Made by a program: the position numbers and the translations under genes
Shown here: in pieces, positions 17,601-31,688 of the stretch
Layout: each line of letters begins with the position of its first letter
How positions within the stretch are numbered: the stretch's first letter is position 1
Source: UBA6663 sp044226485
GTDB taxonomy: Bacteria; Chloroflexota; Anaerolineae; Anaerolineales; UBA6663
NCBI GenBank assembly: GCA_044226485.1
Contig: JBGAGY010000003.1
Span: 524,504-588,503 of the forward strand
Length of the DNA: 64,000 nucleotides
Direction: 5' to 3'
The notes under the pieces: generated by a model
Seen by the model: the letters and a program-made list of their open reading frames with translations, nothing else
Database searches by the model: none
What the model was told of the DNA's origin: nothing

Positions 17601-20600
17601 CCATCCATGAGGCCCTGATCCTGCCCGGCGATGGCTGGCGAACCGTGCAGCTGGCGCTGGCATCTCCGGTGCAGGGCCGAATCGCGTTCCGCGTGTACAG
17701 CCGGGACGAGAACGCGGTTGATTGGGTTCTGCATGTCACCGGCACCGTGGCGCGGTCGACTCAGAGCGATGCACCCGCGCTCGACGTCGCGGTCGTCCGG
17801 GCGCGCTGCGGCGCACAGATGACCGGCGCGGAGTTCTACGCCCGCGTTGAGCCGCTCGGACTCTCCTTCGGGGATAGCTTCCGCGGGCTGACCCATGTCT
17901 GGCACAACCGCGAAGAGGCCCTGGGCGAACTGCATCTCCCCCAAGCGCTCGCCGGGGAGTCGTCACGCTACGGCGTGCATCCGGCCTTCCTCGACTCATG
18001 CCTGCATCTGCTGGGCGCGCCCCTGATGGACGAGCCCGACCTCTCAGCCTATCTGCTGATCGGTCTCGACCGGTTGCACATCCAGCCGCATCCACCGGCT
18101 GACCTCTGGTGCCACACGAGGCTGCAGCCCACGCGCGGAAGCGGGCGCGAGGCCTTCGTGTGCGACCTCTGGCTGTATGACAAGGCCGGTCGATCGGTCG
18201 GCGCGGCGCTTGGCCTGCAACTCAAGCGCGCCGATGCCGAGGCCCTCCGCCGGGCGACGCGTCGCCAGCTTCCGGATGACTGGCTCTATTCTGTCGCCTG
18301 GGAGGCCAGCCCGATCCCGGAGGCGGCATCTCAACCCACGCTGGATGTCCTGGCTCGCGAGCTCGAACCGCACTACGACTCGCTCAGCGCGCAACACCGG
18401 CTCGACGTCTATTCCGATCGCCTGCCCGAGCTGAATCGATTGGCGACGGACTACGTGGTCCTGGCTCTTCGTCGGCTGGGCTGGTCGCCGACAACCGGGG
18501 AGCGTTTCACGACGCACGACCTGGCCAAGCGGCTCGGCGTCATCGAGCGCCACGGACGGCTGTTCGGCCGGTTGATCGAGATGTTGTGCGATGACGGGAT
18601 CGTGGCGCACGCGGGCGATGGCTGGAGCGTGGCCCAACCACTGGCTGAAGCGGATCCGGTCCGGCTGCGGTCCGTGTTTCAGGATCGCTGGCCCGAAAGC
18701 CTGGAGCTGACCCTCGTATCGCGTTGTGGCGAGGCGCTCGCCGAAGCGCTCCGCGGCGCAGCCGACCCGTTGCACCTGCTGTTCCCCGACGGGTCCACGG
18801 CCCTGACAGAGCAACTCTATCGCGACACGCCGGCCGCTCGCACATTCAACGCCCTCGCGGCGCAGGCGCTGGCGGGCGTGGTCCGCGATTGGCCGGCGGG
18901 CCGGCCCATCCGCGTCCTGGAGATCGGAGCCGGCACGGGGGCGACGACCGAGTCGCTGTTGCCCGTGCTGCCGGGCGACCGGGCCGAGTATGTCTTCACG
19001 GACGTCTCACCGCTCTTCCTGTCGCGGGCGCGGGAGCGGTTCGCAGATCGCGCCTTCGTGCGCACCCAGCTGCTCGACGCCGAAGCGGATCCGATCGCCC
19101 AGGGCTTCCAGGCGGGCCGCTATGATGTCGTCGTCGCGGCCAACGCGCTTCACGCCACCACGGATGTGGGTGAGGCGCTGACGAATGCGCGGCGGCTGTT
19201 GCGCCCGAATGGCCTGCTGATCCTGATCGAAGGCACGGCGCCGCAGCGCTGGGTCGACATCACCTTCGGCCTCACCGAAGGCTGGTGGCGCTTCTCCGAT
19301 CATGAGGCCCGGCCTGACTATCCGCTGCTGACCCGCCCGGGCTGGCGCGATGTCCTGCGGCGCTCCGGTTTTATCCCGGCGGAGATTGTGCCCGCGGGAG
19401 GCCTCGACCAGGCCCTGATCCTGGCGGGGGCAGCGCCCGAGCCCTGGCTCATCCTGGCCGACTCGGGCGGCGTCGCGGATGCGCTCGCCGCGCACCTCGG
19501 GGCGAGCGGTGAGCCCGCCCGGGTTGCCCGCGGTGATGATGACGTCAACGCGGCCCTGGGGGGCGCGAGCCGCGGCGTCGTTGACCTTCGCGGGCTCGAT
19601 GCGGCGCCCGTCGCCGATAGCGCGGCCCGGCTGCTTGATGTGATCCAATCGGTCGAGGCCGGCGGAAAAGCGATCCCGCTATGGGTCGTCACGCGCGGCG
19701 CACAATCTGTCGCGGGGCCGGACGATGGGGGGGCCACGGATCAGGCGGCCCTCTGGGGCCTGGGCCGGGTCCTCACGCTCGAACGGCCGGAGATCGGCGG
19801 CGGCCTCATTGACCTCGCGCCCGGCGACGGGGCCAGCACCGCAGCCATCCAGATCGTTGCTGAATTGGCGCGGCCTGACGACGAAGATCAGGTCGCATGG
19901 CGCGATGGCGTGCGCTCCGTGGCGCGACTATCCCGAAGCACACTCAACGCATCGGAGGCCTGGTCGCCCGCGCCGGACGGCGCCTATCTGATCACGGGCG
20001 GCCTCGGCGGCCTCGGCCTCAAGCTGGCCCGCTGGCTTGCTGAACGCGGGGCCCGTCACCTCGTCCTCGTCAGCCGGAGCTCCCTGCCTGAACACGCGAC
20101 ATGGGCCGACCTCCCGGATGGATCGGACGAGGCCCGGCGTGTCGCCGGCGTTCAGGCCCTCGAGGCGCTCGGGGCGGCCGTGACTGTCGTAGCCGCCGAC
20201 GTCGCTGACCGGTCGGCCATGGAAACGGCCTTCGACCGGTTTGGCCGCGACCTCCCGCCGCTGCGGGGCGTCTTCCATACAGCCGTTGTCATGACCGAGT
20301 GGACACTCGCCGACATGCCGCGCGCCGGGCTGGCCGACATGCTGCGGACCAAGCTCGACGGGGCCCACGTGCTCGATGAGCTTTCAAGAGGCCACGACCT
20401 GGATGCCTTCGTCCTCTTCTCTTCGACGACGGCGCTTTGGGGTGTGCGCGGGATGGGGCACTACGCCGCAGCGAATCTGGGCCTGGATGCGCTCGCTCAT
20501 GGGCGACGCGCCGCCGGTTTGCCGGCCCTGTCAATCAACTGGGGCACCTGGGAGGAGATGCGCGTGGCATCAGGCGCCGACCGCGAACGGTTCAGTCAGT

Positions 20601-21241
20601 TCGGCATGAAGCCGCTGCCGACGGAGCAGGCCCTGGACATGCTGGGCCGATTGCTCGGCCAGCCAGACCTGACGCAGATCGCAGTCGCCGCCGTGGATTG
20701 GGCCCTGCTCAAGCCAGCCTATGAGGCCCGCCGTGCGCGGCCGTTCCTGAGCCGGATGGGGGCAGCGCCCAAGCCGAGGGCCAAAGAACAGGCCCTCCCG
20801 GCTGTATCCGAACTGGCCCAGGCTTTGGACGGGGTCCGGCCGGAGGACCGGCGCGCCGCCATAACGCGCGTCGTGCACGGACATGCGGCGCGCGTCCTCG
20901 GCATCGACGCAGCCCGCTCGATCGACGAGCACCAGGGCCTGTTCGAGCTCGGCATGGACTCGCTCATGTCGGTCGAACTCAAGGGCCGGCTGGAGGCCAG
21001 CGCCGGGAAGCCCCTGCCGTCCACGCTGACGTTCAACTACCCGTCGATCGCGGCGTTGGCCGAATACCTCGACCTCGAAGTCCTTGCGCCGCCAGCGGCC
21101 CCGGCTCCTGTCGAGCCTGCCCACGCACTGCAGCCGATCGAACCCTTGCCGGCCACTGGCGCCGGCGCGGTCGGCGATGACGACGACTCAGAAGACGAAC
21201 TGGCGGCGCGGCTGGCCGCGAGGTTGAGCCAGGTGCAATGA
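14627..21241 (+). CDS. Type I PKS module KS-AT-DH-cMT-KR-ACP; PKS4
   Basis: A 2204-residue module. The ATG at 14627 is preferred over one at 14606 because the protein then opens with MSDFRDRISKLSPKRLALL, a docking helix of a different kind from the LSPLKQA type of PKS2 and PKS3. KS Cys207. AT Ser653 lies in the unusual GHSAGE and the specificity loop reads VAAH, so the extender cannot be read simply. DH His956 (HQVHGLSVLP) and DxxxH present. cMT about 1260-1580 (IGAGTGATT, NALHAT). There is no ER. KR about 1787-1975 has Ser and Tyr in normal register (FSSTT, GHYAAAN). ACP Ser2112. Predicted product: an alpha-methyl alpha,beta-unsaturated acyl chain. The C terminus is DDDDSEDELAARLAARL. About 430 bp holding a dead transporter gene separate it from PKS5, the only sizeable break in the assembly line. 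Confidence 0.95.
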   Translation: MSDFRDRISKLSPKRLALLALELQARVEALESHKGEPIAVIGLSCRFPGAEDADAFWQLLRDGVDAITEIPASRWDVAALYDADPNSPGKIATRWGGFVKDPDRFEPQLFGIAPREAESMDPQQRLLLEVAWEALEDAGYAPDRLNGSSTGVFVGLCNSDYPQMQLADQRDSLDMYFATGGAHSVAAGRISYVLGLQGPALAVDTACSSSLVAVHLAMNSLRRGECRLALAGGANLILSPDTTIALSRAKMMAGDGRCKAFAADADGFVRSEGCGLIALKRLSDAVADGDRILATLVGSAVNQDGRSNGLTAPNGPSQVSVIRQALRDAGVNGADLDYVETHGTGTSLGDPIEAQALGAALGADRPADRPLRIGSVKTNIGHAESAAGIAGLIKVILSLQHGEIPPQLHFTAPNPHIAWDELPLEVLTRPSAWAASDRRRLAGVSSFGFSGTNAHIILGEAEPAPTGPAQDERPLHVLALSARDEDALRTLAGRYVERFAAEPTLSLADACYTAHVGRARWPHRLAIVARDLNEAGAKLQTAWADESPGAYRGRAAGDRGVGAAFLFTGQGSQYAGMGKRLYELEPTFRRVIDEADAFLHPLLDRPLSALLFDADAPLDDMTFTQPALFALQAGLAAMWRSWGVWPTAVLGHSAGELAAAHIAGVFSLQDGLRLAAARGRLMQSAPKGGMASVFASEAAVADVVRGIPGRVEIAVVNGAEHVAISGEPVAVDAALEALRARGIRSRRLNVSVAAHSPLMEPILEAFMRVAAEVQYSPPQLTLVSCVTGRPVEADVAGPEFWRRHLRSAVRFDQAIAELDRQGYRHFVEIGPTPTLIPLAQRCVPGSGQLWASSLRQGFDDWAHVAANAADAFVHGIDVDWAAFDGGESRARVSLPTYPFQRERYWFRAASGRTATPPSRAANGHPLLGRRLRSPALEGVVFETELNATWPDFLSHHQVHGLSVLPSPAYLEMALSGAAQAFGSEPYAIEGFTIHEALILPGDGWRTVQLALASPVQGRIAFRVYSRDENAVDWVLHVTGTVARSTQSDAPALDVAVVRARCGAQMTGAEFYARVEPLGLSFGDSFRGLTHVWHNREEALGELHLPQALAGESSRYGVHPAFLDSCLHLLGAPLMDEPDLSAYLLIGLDRLHIQPHPPADLWCHTRLQPTRGSGREAFVCDLWLYDKAGRSVGAALGLQLKRADAEALRRATRRQLPDDWLYSVAWEASPIPEAASQPTLDVLARELEPHYDSLSAQHRLDVYSDRLPELNRLATDYVVLALRRLGWSPTTGERFTTHDLAKRLGVIERHGRLFGRLIEMLCDDGIVAHAGDGWSVAQPLAEADPVRLRSVFQDRWPESLELTLVSRCGEALAEALRGAADPLHLLFPDGSTALTEQLYRDTPAARTFNALAAQALAGVVRDWPAGRPIRVLEIGAGTGATTESLLPVLPGDRAEYVFTDVSPLFLSRARERFADRAFVRTQLLDAEADPIAQGFQAGRYDVVVAANALHATTDVGEALTNARRLLRPNGLLILIEGTAPQRWVDITFGLTEGWWRFSDHEARPDYPLLTRPGWRDVLRRSGFIPAEIVPAGGLDQALILAGAAPEPWLILADSGGVADALAAHLGASGEPARVARGDDDVNAALGGASRGVVDLRGLDAAPVADSAARLLDVIQSVEAGGKAIPLWVVTRGAQSVAGPDDGGATDQAALWGLGRVLTLERPEIGGGLIDLAPGDGASTAAIQIVAELARPDDEDQVAWRDGVRSVARLSRSTLNASEAWSPAPDGAYLITGGLGGLGLKLARWLAERGARHLVLVSRSSLPEHATWADLPDGSDEARRVAGVQALEALGAAVTVVAADVADRSAMETAFDRFGRDLPPLRGVFHTAVVMTEWTLADMPRAGLADMLRTKLDGAHVLDELSRGHDLDAFVLFSSTTALWGVRGMGHYAAANLGLDALAHGRRAAGLPALSINWGTWEEMRVASGADRERFSQFGMKPLPTEQALDMLGRLLGQPDLTQIAVAAVDWALLKPAYEARRARPFLSRMGAAPKPRAKEQALPAVSELAQALDGVRPEDRRAAITRVVHGHAARVLGIDAARSIDEHQGLFELGMDSLMSVELKGRLEASAGKPLPSTLTFNYPSIAALAEYLDLEVLAPPAAPAPVEPAHALQPIEPLPATGAGAVGDDDDSEDELAARLAARLSQVQ

Positions 21242-21309
21242 TGACGCCGGCGACCACCTCAGCGGAGCGGGTCCGTCCTCGCCAAAAGCTGGCGAAGGGA
21301 CCCGTCGTC

Positions 21310-21658
21310 AGGATCCCTGGCGTGATGCTGCTGTCGACGACGATCGAGTTGTTGGGCGCATCGCTGTCTCACCCCTACTCCGGACTTCAGGTGGTGTGGA
21401 CGCGTTATCTCGCGCATGTGCTCTGGATGCTCGCGGCCTTTGGGATCCGACACGCTGCTGGGCTGGGTGCTGCTCTGGCTGCTCGATCGAGCAACCGAGG
21501 AGGCTCCCGTCTCGTCGCTGGCGCCCTTCTTGTCCAGCCAGGTGCCGTGGAGCCTGGTCGCCGGAGCCGCCCTGCTGGAGACTGCACTCGGCCTGTCGGC
21601 CTGGGGCGGCCTGATCCTTATCGTCGGCGCCATAGCCGCGTCGGCCTTTTTGCTCTGA
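21310..21658 (+). pseudogene. Remnant of an EamA/DMT-family transporter gene
   Basis: Two pieces of one membrane transporter survive in different frames. The first (about 21310-21440, frame of 21238) reads GVMLLSTTIELLGASLSHPY then SGLQVVWTRYLAHVLWML, matching the first helices of drug/metabolite transporters (GxxLMLLST, LQVVWxRYLxH). The second (about 21465-21658, one frame over) reads APVSSLAPFLSSQVPWSLV and further hydrophobic sequence to a stop, matching the last helices of the same family. The middle, roughly 150-200 residues, is missing. The piece sits between PKS4 and PKS5, where nothing membrane-bound is expected. It may record an insertion or a rearrangement that joined two cluster segments. 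The family call rests on motif memory, not an alignment. Confidence 0.6.
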
Positions 21659-21674
21659 GGATAATAGCTTAGAC

Positions 21675-24600
21675 ATGACGAACCCTGTTTCTTCGGCGCC
21701 CGATCGCAAGGCGCTGTTGCAGAATGCCCTCAATGCGTTGGACGCCATGCAGGCCAGGCTCGACGCGGCGGAACGCGCGCGCAACGAGCCCGTCGCCGTG
21801 ATCGGGCTCAGCTGTCGATTCCCGGGCGGCGCCAATGACCCCGAAGCGTACTGGCAGCTCCTGGCTGAGGGCCGCGATGCAGTCAGCAACGTGCCCGCGG
21901 ACCGCTGGGACACGGCGGCGTATGCGGACCTGGAACCGGGCGAGGGCAAGGCATTGGCCTGGTATGGCGGTTTCCTCGACAGCATCGACCAGTTTGAGCC
22001 GCAGCTGTTCGGCATCTCGCCGCGCGAAGCGGCCAGTCTCGACCCGCAGCAACGACTCGCCCTTGAGGTCAGTTGGGAGGCACTTGAGCGAGCCGGTCTG
22101 GCGCCCGATCGGTTGAACGGCACGCAAACCGGCGTGTTCCTGGGCATCACCACGACCGATTACGCTCAGCTGGCCAAGGCCGGGGGTCCCGACCAGCTGG
22201 ACGTCTACACCGCGACCGGGACAGCGCTCAACGCCGCGGCAGGCCGCATCGCCTACACGCTCGGGCTGAACGGCCCGGCCATGGCCGTCGACACCGCCTG
22301 CTCGTCTTCGCTGGTCGCGATCCATCTGGCCTGCCAGAGCCTGCGGTCCGGGGAGAGCACGCTGGCCCTTGCCGGCGGCGTCAACGCGGTGCTGGCCCCG
22401 GAAGCTTTCATCTGCTTCTCGCGCTGGGGCATGATGGCGCCGGACGGACGCTGCAAGACTTTCGACGCCCGCGCCGACGGTTTCGTGCGCGGCGAGGGCT
22501 GCGGCATGCTGGTCCTCAAGCGCCTCTCCGACGCGCTGACGGACCGAGACAACATCCTGGCCGTGATCCGCGGTTCAGCCGTCAACCAGGATGGCAAGAG
22601 CAGCGGCCTGACAGTGCCGAACGGCCGCGCACAGCAGGCCGTTCTGCAGCGCGCCCTTGCCAACGCCGGCCTGTCGCCTAACGACATCGACTACGTCGAG
22701 GCGCATGGCACGGGCACGTCACTCGGCGATCCGATCGAGGTCGAGGCGCTCGGCGCCGTCCTCGGGCGTGAGCGCAGCCCGGGGCGCCCACTGATGATGG
22801 GTTCGGTGAAGACAAACCTGGGCCACCTCGAGTCGGCGTCAGGCGTCGCCAGCCTGATCAAGATCATCCTCGCCATGGTCCACGACCAGGTGCCCGCACA
22901 CCTGCACCTCGAGTCGCGCAGCCCGCGCATCCCGTGGCCGCAGTTCCCGATCGTGATCCCGGACAAACTTACTCCGTGGCCGAAGGGCTCGCAGCCCCGC
23001 CGCGCGGGCGTCAGCGCCTTCGGCTTCAGCGGCACCAACGCCCATGTGGTCTTGGAGGAAGCGCCCACGACCGCAGCATTGGCCGAGGCGGCGACGCGGC
23101 CGGCGCACATCCTCGCCCTGTCGGCCCGCACCGAGCCGGCGTTGCGCGCCCTGGCCGGCCGGTACGCCCGACAGCTCGAAGGCGAGCCGGGCTCGCTCGC
23201 GGACCTGGCCTATACCGCGCACACCGCCCGTGCGCGGCTACCACTGCGCCTGGCTGCGTCGGGCGCCGCGGCGGACGAGATCCGTCGCAGCCTCAGCCAG
23301 TTCGCTGAGGGCGGGCCATCGACGACGGGCCTGCACCTGGGAACATCGAGCCAGACCCGCCCGCGCATCGCATTCCTGTTCACGGGCCAAGGCGCCCAGT
23401 ACGCGGGCATGGGTCGCGAGCTTTACCAGGCCGAGCCGGTCTTTCGTGCCATGCTGGATCGCTGCGCTGAGTTGCTTCGTGGACGCCTCGAACGGCCCTT
23501 GCTCGATGTGATCTTCGATGATGCGGCGCTGTTGAACGAGACCGCCTACACGCAGCCCGCGCTCGTCGCGCTGGAGGTCGCGCTGGCGGCGCTGTGGGCA
23601 AGCTGGGGCATCGTTCCGGCCGCCGTCCTGGGGCACAGCGTAGGCGAGTATGCCGCCGCAATTGTCGCCGGGTCACTCAGCCTCGAGCACGGCCTGACGC
23701 TGATCGCCGAGCGCGGCCGGCTGATGAGTGCCCTGCCTGCGGGTGGCGTGATGGCCGCTGTCTTCGCTGGCGAGGCGCGGGTTGCCGAGGCGGTCGCCAA
23801 ACAGGCAGCTTCGGTGTCTCTGGCCGCCGTGAACGGGCCCGAGAGCGTCGTCGTCTCCGGCGCCGGGGAGTCTGTCGCTGCGGTTCTTGCTGAACTGGCT
23901 GCAGACGGCATTGCATCGCGGCCGCTAACGGTGTCGCATGCCTTCCACTCGCCTCTGATGGAGCCGATGCTCGACGAGTTCGAGCGCGCCGCCCGCCAGG
24001 CCTCAGGCCATGCGCCGCGGATTCCACTCGTCTCCAACGTCACCGGCCAACTCCTGGCTGCAGCGCCAGACGCCGGCTATTGGCGCCGCCACGTCCGTCA
24101 GCCCGTGCGCTTCTGGGCGGGGCTGACGTCGCTGGCGGACATGGGCTGCGACGTGTTCCTCGAGATCGGCCCGAGCCCGACCCTGACCGGCCTCGGCCAG
24201 CGCGCCCTGCCCGATTTGGCGGCCGTATGGCTGCCATCGCTGCGGCCTCAACGCGGCGACAGGTCCGTGATCGTCGACAGCCTGGCCGCGCTGTGCGCAC
24301 GCGGTACAGACGTCGATTGGCCTGGATACTATCGCGACGAAACCGCTCAGCGTCGGCGGATCGTGGCCCCAACCTATCCCTTCCAACGCAGTCGCTTCTG
24401 GCTGCCTACCTCCCAACAACCCGTGGCGAGCCGTCGACCTGCCGGTCGCCACGCCTTGCTCGACGCGCGCGTCCCGCTGGCTCATGCGCCCTCCGGGTCG
24501 CTCTGGCTGGGCGAACTCAGCCTGGAACGCCACGCCTATCTTATCGATCACCAGGTTCAGGGCACTGTCGTGGTGCCGGCGACAGCCTACGTCGAAATGG

Positions 24601-27340
24601 CGCTCGAGGCCGCCGAGGATCTGTGGGGCGACGTCCCGGTCATCCTGACCGAGATCGACAACAAGAAGCTGATCACGTTGGCCGCCGACGATGTGGCCGA
24701 GGTGCAGGTGAGCATGACGCCGGCGGGTGATGGCAGCGCGATGGCCTTTCAGGTCCACAGCCGGCCGCGCAGCCAGGTATCGGAGCGCCGGTGGACACTG
24801 AACGTCACCGGCGTCGTCAGGCCTGATCGCGAACTGAAGTCGGCGGCTCCGGCGGCGTTCGATCCGGTGACGATCCAGGAGCATTATGGCTCGCACCTGG
24901 GCGGTCACGACTTCTACAGTCTGCTCGCGGCCAAGGGCAACCAGTGGGGCAGCTCCTTCCAGGGCGTCCAGGCGATCTGGCATACCGTCGGCGCCGCGCT
25001 CGGCGAAGTCGCCGTGCCCGCCTCATTGCGCCAAGACTACGGCCGCTATCGGCTCCACCCCGCCGTGGCGGACGCGTGCGGACATGCCCTGACAGCGACC
25101 GTCTCGCTGGCGCCCGTGCGACCCGATGGTGAAGGCGCATTCGTCGGCGGCGGGATCGAGGAGGCGCGGTTCTACCGACGGCCACAGGGCACGCGGCTTT
25201 GGGCTCATGCCCAGCTGCGCGAGGCGCCCTCCGCCGACTCTAACGTCTTGATCGGAGACGTGCAGGTGATCGACGAGACAGGGGCTCTGGTCTCCGAGAC
25301 GATCGGCGCTCGCCTGTGGTACCTGAGCGTCGACGCGGCCGGCGTGCGGCCGGACAGCGACGTGGTCTACGAAGTCGATTGGCGGCCGCAGGATCTGGCC
25401 GACGCTGGGCCGCACTCCGTGCCGGGCTCGTGGCTGATCCTGGCGGATCGAAAGGGCGTCGGCGCCGCACTCGCCGCGAGCCTGGCAGCGAAAGGCGACT
25501 CGGCTATCCTGGCTTATGCTGGCGATCAGTTCCAATCATCGGAAGCAGCGTTCACGGCCCGACCGGATAACCCGGATGACTTGCGCCAATTGGTCGCGTC
25601 GGCCTTCGAGTCGACCGGGCGTGCGTGTCGCGGAGTTGCTTACCTGTGGGCCCTCGATGTGCCCGACGCGCGAGACCTCGGCATCGTCGAGGTCGAGGCC
25701 GTCGCAGCCCGCCTGGGCGGGGGCGCCCTACATCTGATCCAGGCGTTGTCTGGGCATGAGTGGGCCGAGTGGCCGCGCGTCTGGTTCGTCACGCGCGATG
25801 CACAGACCGTGAACGAGGCCCTCGATCCGGTTCACGGCGTCGTTCAGGGCCTGCTCTGGGGATTCGGCCGTACCGTGGCCCTTGAGCATTCCGAACTTTG
25901 GGGCGGCCTGATCGACCTGGATGGCGGCTCGGCGGTCCAGGCCTGTGCTGCCCGCCTCCGTGATGTCCTGACTGCTCCGCGCGTCGAAGATCAGATCGCG
26001 GTGCGGGCCGAACAGACGTATGTGGCCCGCCTGATCCGCCGAGAGGCGCGGCCCGAGCCCTTGAACCTGAGCTTTGACTCAGAGGCCGGCTACTTGATCA
26101 CGGGCGGCCTGGGCGGGCTCGGCCTTGCCGTAGCGCGATGGATCGCTGATCGCGGCGCGCGCCGGATCGTGTTGATGGGTCGTCACGGGCTCCCGCCCCG
26201 CGAACGCTGGGATGCCCTGGCGGCCGACAGCCGCGAGGCGCGGCAAACGTTGGCCATCCGTGCAATCGAGTCGACGGGCGCGCAGGTCGAGGTCGCCGAG
26301 GTTGATGTGGCGGACGAAGAAGCCTTGGGGGCCTGGCTGACATGCCGACGCGACGGCGAGGCGCCGCCGATTCGGGGTGTCTTCCACGCCGCCGGGATCA
26401 TGCAATACCAACCGATCCGCGAGCATCGCCTGGCCGACATGCTCAACGTCCTGCGGGCGAAGGTCAGAGGCGCCTGGAACCTGCACCGCCTGATGGTAGA
26501 CGCTCCGCTCGACTGCTTCGTGCTGTTCTCATCCGCGTCGGCCTTGCTGAGCTCGCCGCTCCTGTGCAGTTATGCGGCAGCCAATGCCTTCCTCGACTCG
26601 CTGGCCCATTGGCGCCGGGCGCAGGGACACGCGGCCCTTTCGATCAACTGGGGCCTTTGGGCCGAGGTCGGCATGGGCGCCGATTTCGCCGCGCAGCGCT
26701 CGATCGACGACCGCGCTGACTCCAACCGGCTGAGCCCGAAACAGGCTCTCGAAGCGCTCGCGCGCCTGATGGACGAGCAGGCCACGCAAGCGGCGGTGCT
26801 GCCGACCGATTGGGACCAATGGCGCAAACAATACCCTGCGTTGGCCGACGTGCCCTTCTTCAAAGACCTTGTCGCGCATCGCCCCCCCGGTGAGGGGCAG
26901 GCAGTCAAGGCAGCGCCCGGCCTGACGCCCGAAGCGCTGGCTCAGGCTGCGGCTGGCGATCAGATCGGGCTGCTGCTAAATTACCTGGCGGCGCAGGTGA
27001 GTCGAATCCTCGGCCTCGATCGTGAGACCTTGGACGTCCAACAGCCGATCACGGAGCTTGGTCTGGACTCGTTGATGGCGGTCGAGTTGAAGAACCGTCT
27101 TGAACTGGACCTCGGCCTGATCGTGCCGATGGTGAAGATCCTTCAGGGGCCGAGCGTGGCGCAACTCGCCGCCGACCTCCTGGCGATGGTGCCCGAACCG
27201 CAGGCACGGCCCGCCGCGTCGGGCGCTCGAGCCGAGGCGGCCGGCCCCGTCGACCTGCTGGCCCAGGTGGATACCATGCAGGACGACGAGATCGATGCGC
27301 TGCTCGGCCAGCTGCTCGCGGAAGAAAGGACTGACAAGCC

Positions 27341-27344
<4 letters not shown>
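21675..27344 (+). CDS. Type I PKS module KS-AT-DH-KR-ACP; PKS5
   Basis: An 1889-residue module. KS about 37-465 (Cys209 in DTACSSS; EAHGTGT, KTNLGH). AT Ser655 in GHSVGE with HAFH, read as malonyl-specific. DH about 925-1210 with His959 (HQVQGTVVVP) and DxxxH. KR about 1470-1660 with complete catalytic residues (FSSAS, CSYAAAN). ACP Ser1799 in GLDSLMA. There is no methyltransferase or ER, so the unit should be an unbranched double bond conjugated to that made by PKS4. The N terminus carries a coiled region (ALLQNALNALDAMQARLDAAE) and the C terminus the acidic helix MQDDEIDALLGQLLAEE that should hand the chain to the NRPS. The stop overlaps the NRPS start as ATGA, so the two proteins are probably made in equal amounts. 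Confidence 0.95.
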
Positions 27345-30615
<3,271 letters not shown>

Positions 30616-30619
<4 letters not shown>

Positions 30620-31662
30620 TGAACACGCGTCCGAAACGTCGATCCAGCACCTGGACGCCGCTGACCGTCACAGCGGCGCTGGTTGCACTATCGGTAGCTT
30701 GCGGGATGACCTCATCGCCGCCCCCGACCGTAGCGCCGGCGATCACGGCCGAAGCGACTCCACAGGCCGCCGCAACCGAGCCGCTCGAGGCCTCAACCAC
30801 TCGCGTCCTGGGCTTTGGCGTGCTCGGCGACAGCAGCTCCGATGAATATCGGGCCGACGACAATCGCGGCGCGGATTACCCGGTGTTGCCGCTGAACTGG
30901 ATCGAGCTCCTGGTCACGCTGCGCGGCCTGAACTTCGGTCCGGTCGGCACATGGGGCGAGCCGCGTCGATCGGGTTATGAGTACAACTGGGCGAGAAGTG
31001 GAATGACCGCGCACGAAATGATCAGCTCCGGCGCGGCCGACGGCCTGGCTGAGCAGGTCAGGTCGGGTAAGGTCTCCCATGTGGTGATCTGGATCGGCGG
31101 CAACGACTTCGGCACCTGGAACGGCAACTACGTGGCGATCTACTCCGGTCAGATCGCCGGAGCCGCCCTGCAGGCGAAGATCGACGGCATCCTGGGGGAC
31201 ATCACGGCCGCCGTAGACAAGCTTCAACAGGCGGGGGACGTCAAAATCGTGATTGTGACGCTGCCCGATCGAGGAGTGGCGCCGGATACGATCGGTTCGC
31301 ACCCGGAGCCGGACAAGCGTCAGCGCGTCACGGACGCGGTCAACGCCGTCAACGACGGCATCCGACGCCTAGCCGACGAGCGCGGGATGGCGATCGTCGA
31401 TGGAGCAGAGATCACGCGACAACTGGCTGAACGCATCGACGCGGGAGGCACATTTGACCTCGACGGCGTCAAGATTGACGTGTTCAACAAAGGCGCTGAC
31501 CCGCACTTCGGCCGCCTTGACGACAGCGACGGTCATCCAGGCACAGCGATGTCCGGCCTGATCGCGAACTGGGTGTTCATCGAGAGCTTTGATCAGGCCT
31601 ATGGCCTTGGCGTCGAGCCGTTTAGCGCCGACGAGATACTGAAGGCGGCGGGTCTGCGCTGA
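30616..31662 (+). CDS. Exported SGNH/GDSL hydrolase, probable lipoprotein
   Basis: 348 residues. A basic N terminus and hydrophobic stretch lead to LSVACG, a plausible though not ideal lipobox, followed by a P/T/A-rich linker to about residue 60. The catalytic domain shows the SGNH blocks: GDSSSDEY (Ser nucleophile), a Gly/Asn context, IGGND (Asn) and DGHPG (Asp/His). Such enzymes hydrolyse esters of lipids, glycans or small molecules. The ATG lies inside the stop region of the NRPS gene (two ATGs in tandem at 30616 and 30619), so translation is coupled to the synthetase. That argues for a role with its product, for example deacylation or maturation outside the membrane, though the substrate is unknown. 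A paralogue lies on the other strand at 34080-35108. Confidence 0.88.
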
Positions 31663-31688
31663 TACGACCGCGCCAGGATGAGGACAGG

